In this document: piece after piece, positions 25,159-34,296 of the stretch
How the letters are laid out: every line of letters starts with the position of its first letter
Numbering within the stretch: the first letter of the stretch is position 1
NCBI RefSeq assembly: GCF_050176255.1
Contig: NZ_JBFXIE010000030.1
DNA from: JBFXIE01 sp050176255
Lineage (GTDB): Bacteria; Pseudomonadota; Gammaproteobacteria; Burkholderiales; Burkholderiaceae_C
Strand: one strand, 5' to 3'
DNA length: 40,707 nucleotides
Made by a program: the position numbers and the translations under genes
The notes under the pieces: generated by a model
The model's database searches: none
What the model was told of the DNA's origin: nothing
What the model saw: only the letters and a program-made list of their open reading frames with translations

Positions 25159-27701
25159 GCATTAGTCCTTGGCGTTGACGTTGCTGCAGTTTTGATAGTG
25201 TTGTCTGCAGCATTGGCGAGCGGAAGCCAGAAAGAGAAACGGCAACCGATGACCTCCGTTCCATTGTAGATGTTCTCGGCGTGCATGCGGCCCTGGTGCG
25301 ATTCGACGATGCTGCGACACAGATTCAGGCCTATGCCCATGCCCTCGCTCTTGGTGGAAAAGAAGGCCTCGAACAGGTGAGCCAGCACTTCGGGGGCAAG
25401 GCCCTTGCCTGTGTCTTGCACGGTGAACTCGATCACTTCGCTGGCGTCCACCTGCCGCGGCACCACGCGCAGCTCCACGCTGCGCCCGGCGGGCGGGCGA
25501 TGGGCCTGGGCTATGGATTCGGCGCTGTTTTTCATCAGGTTGACGAGCACCTGCTCAATCAGGATGGCATCGGCCATGACCGGCGGCAGGCGGGCGGCGA
25601 CGTAGTGCGTCAGGCGCACGTTGTGGCGGCGCAGCTCGATGTCGGCCAGCTCTATGGCTTCGCTGACCATCTCATGCACGTTGGCCAGGGTGCGGTTGGG
25701 TTCGCTTTTCTTCACGAAGGCGCGGATGCGCTGGATGATCTGGCCTGCGCGCTGCGCCTGGTGGGCGGTTTTCTGCAGCGCCGTCAGCAGCGCTTCTTCG
25801 CTGATCTGGCCGCTCTGGATGCGCGAGACCATGCCGCTGCAGTAGTTGCTGATCGCCGTGAGCGGCTGGTTGAGCTCGTGGGCCACGCTGGAGGCCATCT
25901 CGCCCATGGTGATGAGGCGGCTGACCGACTGGGCTCGCTCGGCCTGGCGCGCGGCCTGTTCTTCGGCAACGCGCCGTTGTGTGATGTCGGTGGCGATCAC
26001 CATCTGCGCCAGGCGCCCGTCCACCCAGTTCAGATAGCGCGAGCGCACCTCCAGCCATTTGCCCAGCTCGGGCAGGTAGATCTCGGCGTTTTCGGAGCGG
26101 GCGCTGGTCAGGGTGTCTGTGGGCAGACCCATCAGACTGTCTTCGTCGTCCATGCTGCGTGACTCGGTCGAGGGCAGCACGCCAGCCTGCGCCACCAGCT
26201 GCAGGTGGCCGGTGGTTTGCGAGCCGAACCACTGCCGGTACAGGCGGTTGGCAAACAGAAGCTCCTGGCTGCCCAGTGGGGCCACCGAAACAGACGCATC
26301 CAGCGCTTCCAGGACGATGGTAAAGCGCTCGTGCGATGCGGTGAGTTGCTCGCGGATGCGGTTGGGCTCTGTGATGTCTGTCATCGAGGTCATCCAGCCT
26401 GTCTGCTGCCCGTGCGCGTCGATGAGCGGCGACACATACAGGCGGGCATCGAACAGCGTGCCGCTCTTGCGGCGCACGCGCACCTGCAGCCCGCCTGGCA
26501 GGGTTTTGCCAGCCAGCTCGTCGCGCAAATTGGCGTGCAGCGACTCGTATTCATCCTCGGGCCAGTAGCTGTAGGGCGGTGTCTGTCCGACCAGCTCGGC
26601 CTCGGTCCAGCCCGTCATCTGGCAGAACGCGGCGTTCACGTAGGTGATGCGGCCTTCCAGATCCAGCGCGCGCATGCCGGTGAGCACCGAGTTTTCCATT
26701 GCCCGGCGAAAGTTGGTCTCGGCGACCAGCGCCTGCTGCACCTGCAGCCGCCGGCGCGTGTGTCGCCAGGTGGCGATGAGCATCCACGCAGTCATGACGC
26801 TGAGCGCGCCCACCAGCCAGAACAGGGCGCTGCCTACCAGGCCGGGCGAGGTGCGGTAGGCCTGGGCGCGCAGCAGCAGCCCATTGCCCACGGGAGAAAC
26901 GGGAACCTCATAGGCATTGGCCTTGGTAGTCCAGGGTAGCAGGGCATTTTTGCGGGGGGGCAGCGGGGTGCCGGCCAGTGTTTGTCCGTTGCCGTCGCGC
27001 AGCGTGACGGCGTAGCGCGCCAGCACTTCGGTCGGTGTGCCGTAGCGCAGCAGGCTGTCGGTGGAGTATTCGGCCAGTGCCACGCCGCCGAACCTGCCTT
27101 GCGGCGACAGCGGCACCTGCAATTGCAGCAGCGGCACCATTTCGCCGGGGCGGGCAGCGGGCTGCCCGTATATGGGCTGCTGCAGGTCGCGCACCAGGCT
27201 GAAAAGGTCGGCTGTATCGCCGGGCTTGAGCATCTCGCCACTGACGCGTAACTGGCTGCTGGCCACCGTCGGCGCGGCGTGGCTGGCGCGTATGCGGCGG
27301 CGCTCGTCAATCCAGGTGATGGACTGCAGCTCGGGGTACTGGTTGATGAGTGCCTCAGCGCGACTGACAAAGTCTGCGCGCTCCAGATCCTGGTTGGACA
27401 GATCGCGCGCAATGCGCATGACTTGCTCCTGGCGCTCCAGCAGGCGCAGGCGCACGCGCTGCTGGGCGTATTCCACGTCGCGTTTGAGGGCCTCCCTCTC
27501 GCGATCCATTTCCTCGGTGCGCAGATACCAGAAAGACGCCACGATGGCGGCCAGGAACATCAGCACCGACGCCAGGGGCGCCAGCGCGGCAAAGCGATCC
27601 TGGCGTGTGGGCGAGAGATTGCGCCACCATGTACGCCACCACCGGCTGGTTGGTTTTGTGCCGGATTCGGGTGGTGCAGGGGAGGGAATGGGAGAGTCCA
27701 T
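25155..27701 (-). CDS. Membrane sensor histidine kinase with two PAS regions
   Basis: 848 residues. TM1 at about 38-60 and TM2 at about 285-311 enclose a periplasmic sensor region of about 225 residues. A PAS domain follows (ENSVLTGMRALDLEGRITYV, FCQMTGWTEAELVGQ), then a second, weaker PAS. The dimerisation H-box is SSVAHELNQPLTAISNYCSG (His about 608), and the catalytic ATPase domain has VNLMKNSAESI (N box), VQDTGKGL (G1) and GMGIGLNLCRSIVE (G2). FixL/DctB-like architecture. I see no proof of heme binding. I chose ATG 27701 (MDSPIPSPAPPESG); an ATG at 27737 adds 12 residues, and neither has a strong SD. Confidence 0.9.
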   Translation of the reverse strand: MDSPIPSPAPPESGTKPTSRWWRTWWRNLSPTRQDRFAALAPLASVLMFLAAIVASFWYLRTEEMDREREALKRDVEYAQQRVRLRLLERQEQVMRIARDLSNQDLERADFVSRAEALINQYPELQSITWIDERRRIRASHAAPTVASSQLRVSGEMLKPGDTADLFSLVRDLQQPIYGQPAARPGEMVPLLQLQVPLSPQGRFGGVALAEYSTDSLLRYGTPTEVLARYAVTLRDGNGQTLAGTPLPPRKNALLPWTTKANAYEVPVSPVGNGLLLRAQAYRTSPGLVGSALFWLVGALSVMTAWMLIATWRHTRRRLQVQQALVAETNFRRAMENSVLTGMRALDLEGRITYVNAAFCQMTGWTEAELVGQTPPYSYWPEDEYESLHANLRDELAGKTLPGGLQVRVRRKSGTLFDARLYVSPLIDAHGQQTGWMTSMTDITEPNRIREQLTASHERFTIVLEALDASVSVAPLGSQELLFANRLYRQWFGSQTTGHLQLVAQAGVLPSTESRSMDDEDSLMGLPTDTLTSARSENAEIYLPELGKWLEVRSRYLNWVDGRLAQMVIATDITQRRVAEEQAARQAERAQSVSRLITMGEMASSVAHELNQPLTAISNYCSGMVSRIQSGQISEEALLTALQKTAHQAQRAGQIIQRIRAFVKKSEPNRTLANVHEMVSEAIELADIELRRHNVRLTHYVAARLPPVMADAILIEQVLVNLMKNSAESIAQAHRPPAGRSVELRVVPRQVDASEVIEFTVQDTGKGLAPEVLAHLFEAFFSTKSEGMGIGLNLCRSIVESHQGRMHAENIYNGTEVIGCRFSFWLPLANAADNTIKTAATSTPRTNA

Positions 27702-27737
27702 GGCGCGAAGTTTAAGGGGCTGCACTGCACATTTCAT

Positions 27738-27892
27738 CTAAAGAAATATTGTGCATTTGCAGCAAAATTTCATAATAAGATATTAAAAAGCATCATTCGG
27801 AATTTAAAAAAAACTATGCGAAACTTGCCGCAAGAATTGCGTAATTCACACTGAATCACACTAAATCACATTGAATCCAAAGGAGACCGGGC
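27738..27892 (+). promoter_or_regulatory. AT-rich control region between kinase gene and aceE
   Basis: Clearly AT-rich compared with the rest of the window. It holds the palindromes CTTGC-C-GCAAG (27824-27834) and GAATT-GCGT-AATTC (27834-27847), an imperfect dyad around 27727-27772 (TGCACATTTC / GAAAT..TGTGCA) and three 10-bp tandem repeats at 27844-27873. It probably contains the promoters of both divergent units and binding sites for one or more regulators. No single -35/-10 pair stands out. Confidence 0.6.
27844..27877 (+). repeat. Three-unit 10-bp tandem repeat upstream of aceE
   Basis: Units ATTCACACTG, AATCACACTA and AATCACATTG follow each other without gap, and AATCC starts a fourth. 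The repeat ends next to the aceE Shine-Dalgarno (AAAGGAGA, 27879-27886). A period of 10 bp places each unit on the same face of the DNA. Confidence 0.75.
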
Positions 27893-30589
27893 ATGTCCGA
27901 ATCGACCAATTTCACCCACCTGATTGACACCGATCAGCAAGAAACCCGCGAGTGGCTGGATGCCTTGTCCGCCGTCATCGAGAAAGAAGGACCCGAGCGC
28001 GCCCACTTCCTTCTGGAGCAATTGCTGGAGCAGGCGCGCCAGAGCAGCATTGACCTGCCTTTCTCGGCCAATACCGGCTACGTCAATACCATCGAGCCAA
28101 CCCAGGAAGCCCGATGCCCGGGCAACATCGCCATCGAAAAGCGCCTGCGCGCCTACATGCGCTGGAACGCCATGGCCATGGTGGTGCGTGCCAATCGCCT
28201 CAATCCGCCCGACGGCGGCGATCTGGGCGGCCATATCGGCTCGTTTGCCTCGCTGGCCAGCATGTGGGGCGCGGGCTTCAACCACTTCTGGCATGCCGAA
28301 AGTGAAAACCACGGCGGCGACTGCATCTACTTCCAGGGCCACAGCGCCCCGGGCATCTACGCGCGCGCTTACCTGGAAGGGCGCATCACCGAAGAGCAGC
28401 TGGAGAGCTTTCGCCAAGAGGTTGGCGGCCAGGGTCTGTCCAGCTACCCCCACCCCAAGCTGATGCCCGGCTTCTGGCAGTTTCCCACCGTGTCGATGGG
28501 CCTGGGGCCGATGATGGCCATTTATCAGGCGCGCTTTCTCAAGTACCTGCATGCCCGCGGCATCGCCAACACCGAAAACCGCAAGGTCTGGATCTTCCTG
28601 GGCGACGGCGAGATGGACGAGCCCGAGAGCAAGGGCGCGATCAGCCTGGCCGCGCGCGAGAACCTGGACAACCTGATCTTCGTCATCAACTGCAACCTGC
28701 AGCGCCTGGACGGCCCGGTGCGCGGCAACGGCAAGATCATCCAGGAGCTGGAGGGCGACTTCCGCGGTGCGGGCTGGCATGTCATCAAGCTGCTGTGGGG
28801 CAAGGGCTGGGACGAGCTGCTGGCGCGCGACAAGAGCGGCAAGCTCAAGCAGCTGATGATGGAAACCCTGGACGGCGATTACCAGGCCATGAAGGCCAAC
28901 GACGGCGCTTTTGTGCGGCAGCACTTCTTTGGCAAGTACCCCGAGACGGCCAAGCTGGTCGAGCACATGACCGACGAGGAAGTCTGGGAGCTGCGCCGTG
29001 GCGGCCATGAGCCAGAAAAGGTCTATGCCGCCTTCCACGCAGCCAACGCGCACAAGGGCCAGCCCACCGTCTTGCTGGTCAAGACCGTCAAGGGTTACGG
29101 CATGGGCAAGGCCGGCGAAGGCAAAAACACCGTGCACCAGACCAAGAAGCTGTCGGCCGAGGACATCAAGTACATCCGCGACCGCTTCAACATCCCGATC
29201 CCCGATAGCGAGCTGGACAAGCTGCCTTACTACAAACCGGCCGACGACACGCCCGAGATGCGCTACCTGCACGAGCGCCGCAAGGCCCTGGGCGGCTACC
29301 TGCCGCATCGCCGCACGCATGCCGACGAAAGCTTCACAGTGCCGGCGCTCGAGACTTTCAAGGCCGTGCTGGAGCCGACTGCGGAGGGGCGCGAGATCTC
29401 CACCACCCAGGCCTATGTGCGCTTTTTGACGCAGCTGCTGCGCGACAAGGCCCTGGGCCCACGCGTGGTGCCCATCCTGGTGGACGAGGCGCGCACCTTC
29501 GGCATGGAGGGGTTGTTCCGCCAGATTGGCATCTACAACCCCAAGGGCCAGCTCTACACCCCGGTCGACCGCGACCAGGTGATGTACTACAAGGAGGACA
29601 AGGCCGGCCAGATTCTGCAAGAAGGCATCAACGAGGCGGGCGGCATGTGCTCGTGGATCGCGGCGGCCACGTCGTACTCCACCAACAACCGCATCATGAT
29701 TCCGTTCTTCGTCTATTACTCGATGTTCGGCTTTCAGCGCTTTGGCGACTTTGCCTGGGCTGCTGGCGACATGCAGGCGCGGGGCTTCATCCTGGGCGGC
29801 ACGTCGGGCCGCACCACGCTCAACGGTGAGGGCCTGCAACACGAGGACGGCCACAGCCACATCCTGGCCAGCACCATCCCCAACTGCGTGAGCTACGACC
29901 CCACCTTCGCGCACGAGGTCGCCGTCATCATGCAAGACGGCCTCAAGCGCATGGTCGAGAAGCAGGAAAACGTCTATTACTACATCACGCTGCTCAACGA
30001 GAACTACGCCATGCCCGGCCTGCAGCCCGGCACGGAGGAGCAGATCATCAAGGGCATGTATCTGTGCAAGGCTGGTGCCGAAGGGGACAAGCGCGTGCAA
30101 CTGCTGGGTTCGGGCTCCATCCTGCGCGAGTCGATCGAGGCGCAAAAGCTGCTCGCTCTTGAGTGGGGCGTGCAGGCCGACGTGTGGAGTTGCACCAGCT
30201 TCAATGAGCTGACCCGCGAGGGCCAGGATGTGGCGCGCTGGAACCTGCTGCACCCGCTGGAGACGCCGCGCACGTCCTTCGTGGCGCAGCAGCTGGGCAG
30301 CCGCCCGGGGCCGGTGGTGGCGTCCACCGACTACATGAAGAACTACGCCGAGCAGATCCGCGCCTTCATCCCCGAAGGGCGCTCCTACACTGTGCTGGGC
30401 ACCGACGGTTTCGGCCGCAGCGACTTCCGCTACCGCCTGCGCGAGCACTTCGAGGTCAACCGCCACTACATCACCGTGGCTGCGCTCAACGCGCTGGCTG
30501 AAGAAGGCAAGCTGCCCAAGCAGAAGGTGGCCGAGGCGATTGCCAAGTACGGCATCCAGACCGAGAAGATCAACCCCCTGTACGCCTGA
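27893..30589 (+). CDS. aceE: Pyruvate dehydrogenase E1 component (homodimeric)
   Basis: 898 residues, the length of proteobacterial homodimeric E1. Thiamine-diphosphate enzyme that decarboxylates pyruvate and acetylates the lipoyl group of AceF. The ThDP/magnesium motif starts at GDGEMDEPES (about residue 237) and ends in INCNLQRLDGPVRGN. The C-terminal transketolase-like domain is complete (VLGTDGFGRSDFRYRLREHF). It has a strong SD (AAAGGAGA) six bases before ATG 27893. First gene of aceE-aceF-lpd, divergent from the two-component pair. Confidence 0.97.
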   Translation: MSESTNFTHLIDTDQQETREWLDALSAVIEKEGPERAHFLLEQLLEQARQSSIDLPFSANTGYVNTIEPTQEARCPGNIAIEKRLRAYMRWNAMAMVVRANRLNPPDGGDLGGHIGSFASLASMWGAGFNHFWHAESENHGGDCIYFQGHSAPGIYARAYLEGRITEEQLESFRQEVGGQGLSSYPHPKLMPGFWQFPTVSMGLGPMMAIYQARFLKYLHARGIANTENRKVWIFLGDGEMDEPESKGAISLAARENLDNLIFVINCNLQRLDGPVRGNGKIIQELEGDFRGAGWHVIKLLWGKGWDELLARDKSGKLKQLMMETLDGDYQAMKANDGAFVRQHFFGKYPETAKLVEHMTDEEVWELRRGGHEPEKVYAAFHAANAHKGQPTVLLVKTVKGYGMGKAGEGKNTVHQTKKLSAEDIKYIRDRFNIPIPDSELDKLPYYKPADDTPEMRYLHERRKALGGYLPHRRTHADESFTVPALETFKAVLEPTAEGREISTTQAYVRFLTQLLRDKALGPRVVPILVDEARTFGMEGLFRQIGIYNPKGQLYTPVDRDQVMYYKEDKAGQILQEGINEAGGMCSWIAAATSYSTNNRIMIPFFVYYSMFGFQRFGDFAWAAGDMQARGFILGGTSGRTTLNGEGLQHEDGHSHILASTIPNCVSYDPTFAHEVAVIMQDGLKRMVEKQENVYYYITLLNENYAMPGLQPGTEEQIIKGMYLCKAGAEGDKRVQLLGSGSILRESIEAQKLLALEWGVQADVWSCTSFNELTREGQDVARWNLLHPLETPRTSFVAQQLGSRPGPVVASTDYMKNYAEQIRAFIPEGRSYTVLGTDGFGRSDFRYRLREHFEVNRHYITVAALNALAEEGKLPKQKVAEAIAKYGIQTEKINPLYA

Positions 30590-30607
30590 AGACCGGGAGA
30601 CACAGTC

Positions 30608-32278
30608 ATGGCATTGGTAAACATTCAGGTTCCCGACATTGGCGACTTCGACGAAGTCGGCGTGATCGAGCTGCTGGTCAAGGTGGGCGATACGGTGGCG
30701 GTTGAGCAGTCGCTGATCACCGTCGAATCCGACAAGGCATCGATGGAAATCCCGTCCAGCCACTCGGGCGTGGTCAAAGAGCTCAAGGCGCAGCTGGGCG
30801 ACAAGGTCCGGCAAGGCAGCGTGATTGCCGTGCTGGAGGTTGCAGGCGCGGCGGCAGACTCTGAGCCAAAACAGGCTCCAGCCCAGGCAGAACAAGCGCA
30901 GGCAGCTATTCAAAATGTAGCAGCCGCTCCGGTGCCAACGTCCGCTGCCCCGGCAGTACCTGCTGCTGGTGGTGGCACGCTGGAGGTGCGCGTGCCCGAC
31001 ATTGGCGACTTCAAGGACGTCGCCGTGATCGAGCTGCTGGTCAAGCCCGGCGATGCGGTTGCGGTGGAGCAGTCGCTGTTCACCGTCGAGTCCGACAAGG
31101 CGTCGATGGAAATCCCGTCGCCCGCGTCCGGCGTGCTCAAAGAGCTGAAGGTCAAGATTGGCGACAAGGTCAACATCGGTGACCTCGTGGCGCTGCTCGA
31201 AGGCGCGGCCGCCGCGTCCACTGCCGCTGCACCGGTCGCTGCCGCTGCTGCGCCCGCGCTGGCGCAGACCGTGGTGCCGGCAACGGCAACGGCCGCTGCG
31301 CCTGTGCCCGTGCCCTCACACCAGCCTTCCACCCCCGCGCCGGGCCTGCCGCACGCCAGCCCGTCGGTACGCAAGTTCGCCCGCGAACTGGGCGTTCCGC
31401 TGGCGGAGGTCAAGGGCACAGGCCACAAGGGTCGCATCACGCAGGATGACGTGGCCGCCTTCACCCGCCAGGTGATGAGCGGTGCCCTGCAGACCCAGGC
31501 GCAAGCCGCCAAGGCGCCTGCCGCCAGCGCACCCTCTGGCGTGGGCCTGGATCTGCTGCCCTGGCCCAAGGTGGACTTTGCCAAGTTCGGGCCCGTGGAG
31601 CGCAAGGACCTGTCTCGCATCAAGAAGATCAGCGGCGCCAACCTGCACCGCAACTGGGTGATGATCCCCCACGTCACCAACAACGACGAGGCCGACATCA
31701 CCGAGCTGGAGGCCTTCCGCGTGGCCACCAACAAGGAAAACGAAAAGAGCGGCGTCAAGGTCACCATGCTGGCCTTCGTCATCAAGGCGGTGGTTGCGGC
31801 CCTGAAGAAGTTCCCCGAGTTCAACGCCAGCCTGGACGGTGACGCGCTGGTCTACAAGCAGTACTTTCACATCGGCTTTGCGGCCGACACGCCCAATGGC
31901 CTGGTGGTGCCCGTGCTGAAGGACGCCGACAAGAAGGGCATCCTGCAAATCAGCGCCGAGATGTCCGAGCTGGCCAAGAAAGCGCGCGACGGCAAGCTGG
32001 GCGCGGCCGACATGCAGGGCGGCAGCATGTCCATCAGCTCGCTGGGCGGCATTGGCGGCACGCACTTCACACCCATCATCAACGCGCCCGAAGTGGCCAT
32101 CCTGGGCCTGTCCAAGAGCGCCATGAAGCCCGTGTGGGATGGCAAACAGTTTGTGCCGCGCCTGACATTGCCGCTGTCGCTGTCGTACGACCACCGCGTG
32201 ATCGACGGCGCGCTGGCAGCGCGCTTCAATGCCTATCTGGGCCAGGTGCTGGCGGACTATCGCCGCATCCTTCTCTAA
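30608..32278 (+). CDS. aceF: Dihydrolipoamide acetyltransferase (PDH E2), two lipoyl domains
   Basis: 556 residues. Two lipoyl domains (about 1-80 and 118-198) with lipoyl lysines Lys43 and Lys164 in ESDKASMEIPS; a peripheral subunit-binding domain (about 250-287, ASPSVRKFARELGVPLAEVK); and a catalytic domain ending in SYDHRVIDGALAARF with active-site His529. Linkers are Ala/Pro-rich. Residues 86-105 in the first linker (EPKQAPAQAEQAQAAIQNVA) are encoded by a well-preserved copy of the dispersed repeat. It forms the core of the PDH complex, transferring the acetyl group to CoA. It begins 18 bp after aceE. Confidence 0.96.
   Translation: MALVNIQVPDIGDFDEVGVIELLVKVGDTVAVEQSLITVESDKASMEIPSSHSGVVKELKAQLGDKVRQGSVIAVLEVAGAAADSEPKQAPAQAEQAQAAIQNVAAAPVPTSAAPAVPAAGGGTLEVRVPDIGDFKDVAVIELLVKPGDAVAVEQSLFTVESDKASMEIPSPASGVLKELKVKIGDKVNIGDLVALLEGAAAASTAAAPVAAAAAPALAQTVVPATATAAAPVPVPSHQPSTPAPGLPHASPSVRKFARELGVPLAEVKGTGHKGRITQDDVAAFTRQVMSGALQTQAQAAKAPAASAPSGVGLDLLPWPKVDFAKFGPVERKDLSRIKKISGANLHRNWVMIPHVTNNDEADITELEAFRVATNKENEKSGVKVTMLAFVIKAVVAALKKFPEFNASLDGDALVYKQYFHIGFAADTPNGLVVPVLKDADKKGILQISAEMSELAKKARDGKLGAADMQGGSMSISSLGGIGGTHFTPIINAPEVAILGLSKSAMKPVWDGKQFVPRLTLPLSLSYDHRVIDGALAARFNAYLGQVLADYRRILL
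30863..30922 (+). repeat. Dispersed palindromic repeat, copy F (inside aceF)
   Basis: GAGCCAAAACAGGCTCCAGC ... CAAGCGCAGGCAGCTATTCA fits the family consensus end to end. It is in frame and encodes the Gln/Ala-rich linker after lipoyl domain 1. Copy G in lpd matches at 51 of 60 positions. Confidence 0.85.
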
Positions 32279-32336
32279 ACCTTGCGGCACGGAGCAGTGC
32301 GGTGCCTTGCTCTGTGCCCAACTGATTGGACAAAAG

Positions 32337-34217
32337 ATGGCAACGATCGACATCAAGGTGCCCAACATCGGCGACTTCGCCGAGGTGGGCGTGATAGAAG
32401 TGATGGTCAACCCCGGCGACACCATCCGCGCCGAGCAAAGCCTGGTCACCGTGGAGAGCGACAAGGCCGCCATGGAGATCCCCAGCAGCCACGCCGGCGT
32501 GGTCAAGGAGCTGAAGGTGAAGCTGGGCGACAAGGTCGCCGAAGGCTCGGTGCTGCTGACGCTGGAGGTGGCCGACAGCGCCGCCGCACCTGCGCCAGCC
32601 GCATCCGCGCCCGCATCCCCGGCCCCGGCAAGCCCTGCCCCGGCTACATCGTCTCCAGAGCCAAAATCGGCTCCAGCCCAGGTAAATCAAGCGCAGGCAG
32701 CTCCTCAAATCGTAGCAAATAGCTTCAGCGGCAGCGCCGATGTGCAGTGCGACGTGCTGGTGCTGGGCGGCGGCCCCGGCGGCTACAGTGCCGCCTTCCG
32801 CGCGGCCGACCTGGGCCTGGACGTGGTGCTGGTCGAGCGCTACGCCCAGCTGGGCGGCGTGTGCCTCAACGTGGGTTGCATCCCGTCCAAGGCGCTACTG
32901 CATGTGGCCGCAGTGATGGACGAAGTCAGTCACCTGGCCGCAGCGGGCATCGACTTTGGCGCGCCCAGCGTCAACGTCGATATGCTGCGCGGCCACAAAG
33001 AGAAGGTCATCGCCAAGCTGACCGGCGGTCTGGCCGCCATGGCCAAGATGCGCAAGGTGACCGTGCTGCGCGGCTACGGTCACTTTGTGGGTGCCAACCA
33101 CCTGGAGGTGGAAGAAACTACCGGCACCAGCCAGGACAAGACCGGTACAAAGAAGGTCGTCGCCTTCCAGCGCGCCATCATCGCCGCCGGCAGCCAGGCC
33201 GTGCGCCTGCCCTTCATGCCCGACGATCCGCGCGTGGTGGACTCGACCGGCGCGCTGGCGCTTCAGGGCGTGCCCAAACGCATGCTGATCCTGGGCGGCG
33301 GCATCATCGGCCTGGAAATGGGCACGGTGTACAGCACGCTGGGCGCGCGTCTGGATGTGGTCGAGATGATGGACGGCTTGATGCAAGGCGCCGACCGCGA
33401 CCTGGTGAAGGTGTGGCAAAAGATGAATGCCAAGCGCTTTGACAACATCATGCTGAACACCAAGACGGTGGCAGCCGAGGCCACGCCCGAGGGCATCAAG
33501 GTGAGCTTTGCGCCGGCCAAGGACGGCGTGACGGTGCCCGAGCCGCAGGTGTACGACCTGGTGCTGCAGGCCGTGGGCCGCACGCCCAACGGCAAGAAGA
33601 TCGCCGCCGACAAGGCGGGCGTGGCCGTGACCGAGCGCGGCTTCATCAACGTCGATATCCAGATGCGCACCAACGTGCCGCACATCTTCGCCATTGGCGA
33701 CATCGTCGGCCAGCCCATGCTGGCGCACAAGGCGGTGCATGAAGCGCATGTGGCGGCCGAGGTGATCGCTGGCGAGCTGCAGGGCAACAAGGAACTGGCA
33801 GCCGCGGCCTTCAATGCCCGCGTGATCCCGTCCGTGGCCTATACCGATCCCGAAGTGGCCTGGGTCGGCCTGACCGAAGACCAGGCCAAGGCGCAGGGCA
33901 TCAAGGTCAGGAAGGGCCTGTTCCCCTGGGCCGCCTCGGGCCGCGCCATTGCCAACGGCCGCGACGAAGGCTTTACCAAGCTGCTGTTTGACGACAGCCC
34001 CGAGGCACACGGTCACGGCAAGATTCTGGGCGGCGGCATCGTCGGCACCCACGCTGGCGACATGATCGGCGAGATTGCCCTGGCCATCGAGATGGGCGCT
34101 GACGCGGTGGACATCGGCAAGACCATCCATCCCCACCCCACGCTGGGCGAAAGCATGGGCATGGCGGCAGAAGTGGCGCACGGCAGTTGCACAGACGTGC
34201 CGCCGGGCAGGAAGTAA
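32337..34217 (+). CDS. lpdA: Dihydrolipoamide dehydrogenase (PDH E3) with N-terminal lipoyl domain
   Basis: 626 residues. An N-terminal lipoyl domain (1-80, Lys43 in ESDKAAMEIPS) is joined by an Ala/Pro linker to a full E3: FAD motif VLGGGPGGYSAAFRA, redox disulfide Cys176/Cys181 (GGVCLNVGCIPSK), NAD motif LILGGGIIGLEMGTVYS, and the C-terminal IHPHPTLGE with the catalytic His-Glu. It reoxidises dihydrolipoamide with NAD. Start ATG 32337, 58 bp after aceF; the upstream frame overlaps aceF. Linker residues 108-127 (EPKSAPAQVNQAQAAPQIVA) come from repeat copy G. Confidence 0.96.
   Translation: MATIDIKVPNIGDFAEVGVIEVMVNPGDTIRAEQSLVTVESDKAAMEIPSSHAGVVKELKVKLGDKVAEGSVLLTLEVADSAAAPAPAASAPASPAPASPAPATSSPEPKSAPAQVNQAQAAPQIVANSFSGSADVQCDVLVLGGGPGGYSAAFRAADLGLDVVLVERYAQLGGVCLNVGCIPSKALLHVAAVMDEVSHLAAAGIDFGAPSVNVDMLRGHKEKVIAKLTGGLAAMAKMRKVTVLRGYGHFVGANHLEVEETTGTSQDKTGTKKVVAFQRAIIAAGSQAVRLPFMPDDPRVVDSTGALALQGVPKRMLILGGGIIGLEMGTVYSTLGARLDVVEMMDGLMQGADRDLVKVWQKMNAKRFDNIMLNTKTVAAEATPEGIKVSFAPAKDGVTVPEPQVYDLVLQAVGRTPNGKKIAADKAGVAVTERGFINVDIQMRTNVPHIFAIGDIVGQPMLAHKAVHEAHVAAEVIAGELQGNKELAAAAFNARVIPSVAYTDPEVAWVGLTEDQAKAQGIKVRKGLFPWAASGRAIANGRDEGFTKLLFDDSPEAHGHGKILGGGIVGTHAGDMIGEIALAIEMGADAVDIGKTIHPHPTLGESMGMAAEVAHGSCTDVPPGRK
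32658..32717 (+). repeat. Dispersed palindromic repeat, copy G (inside lpd)
   Basis: GAGCCAAAATCGGCTCCAGC ... CAAGCGCAGGCAGCTCCTCA. It has the same length, orientation and reading frame as copy F in aceF, with nine differences in 60 positions. It encodes the linker between the lipoyl domain and the FAD domain. Confidence 0.8.
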
Positions 34218-34230
34218 GCCGAAAGGTTAG

Positions 34231-34242
34231 CTGACGTCAGCC
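34231..34242. repeat. Perfect 12-bp palindrome
   Basis: GCTGACGTCAGC, just after the lpd stop codon and before the terminator. No function can be assigned; it may simply be part of the 3' end structure. Confidence 0.5.
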
Positions 34243-34259
34243 GCTGATTCAGCACCTGG

Positions 34260-34296
34260 CCGCGCAGAGTCCGAGAGGGCTGCGCGGCATTTTTTG
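34260..34296 (+). terminator. Terminator of the PDH operon
   Basis: GCCGCGCAG pairs with CTGCGCGGC around AGTCCGAGAGGG and is followed by ATTTTTT. Strong rho-independent terminator 42 bp after lpd. Confidence 0.93.

Noticed and set aside
27866..30913. A very long minus-strand open frame opposite aceE (and similar long frames opposite hscA, cpdB, iscS and lpd).
   Set aside because: Antisense frames in GC-rich genes. The plus-strand products are clear family members, and the antisense translations are rich in His, Leu, Gln and Val without motifs.
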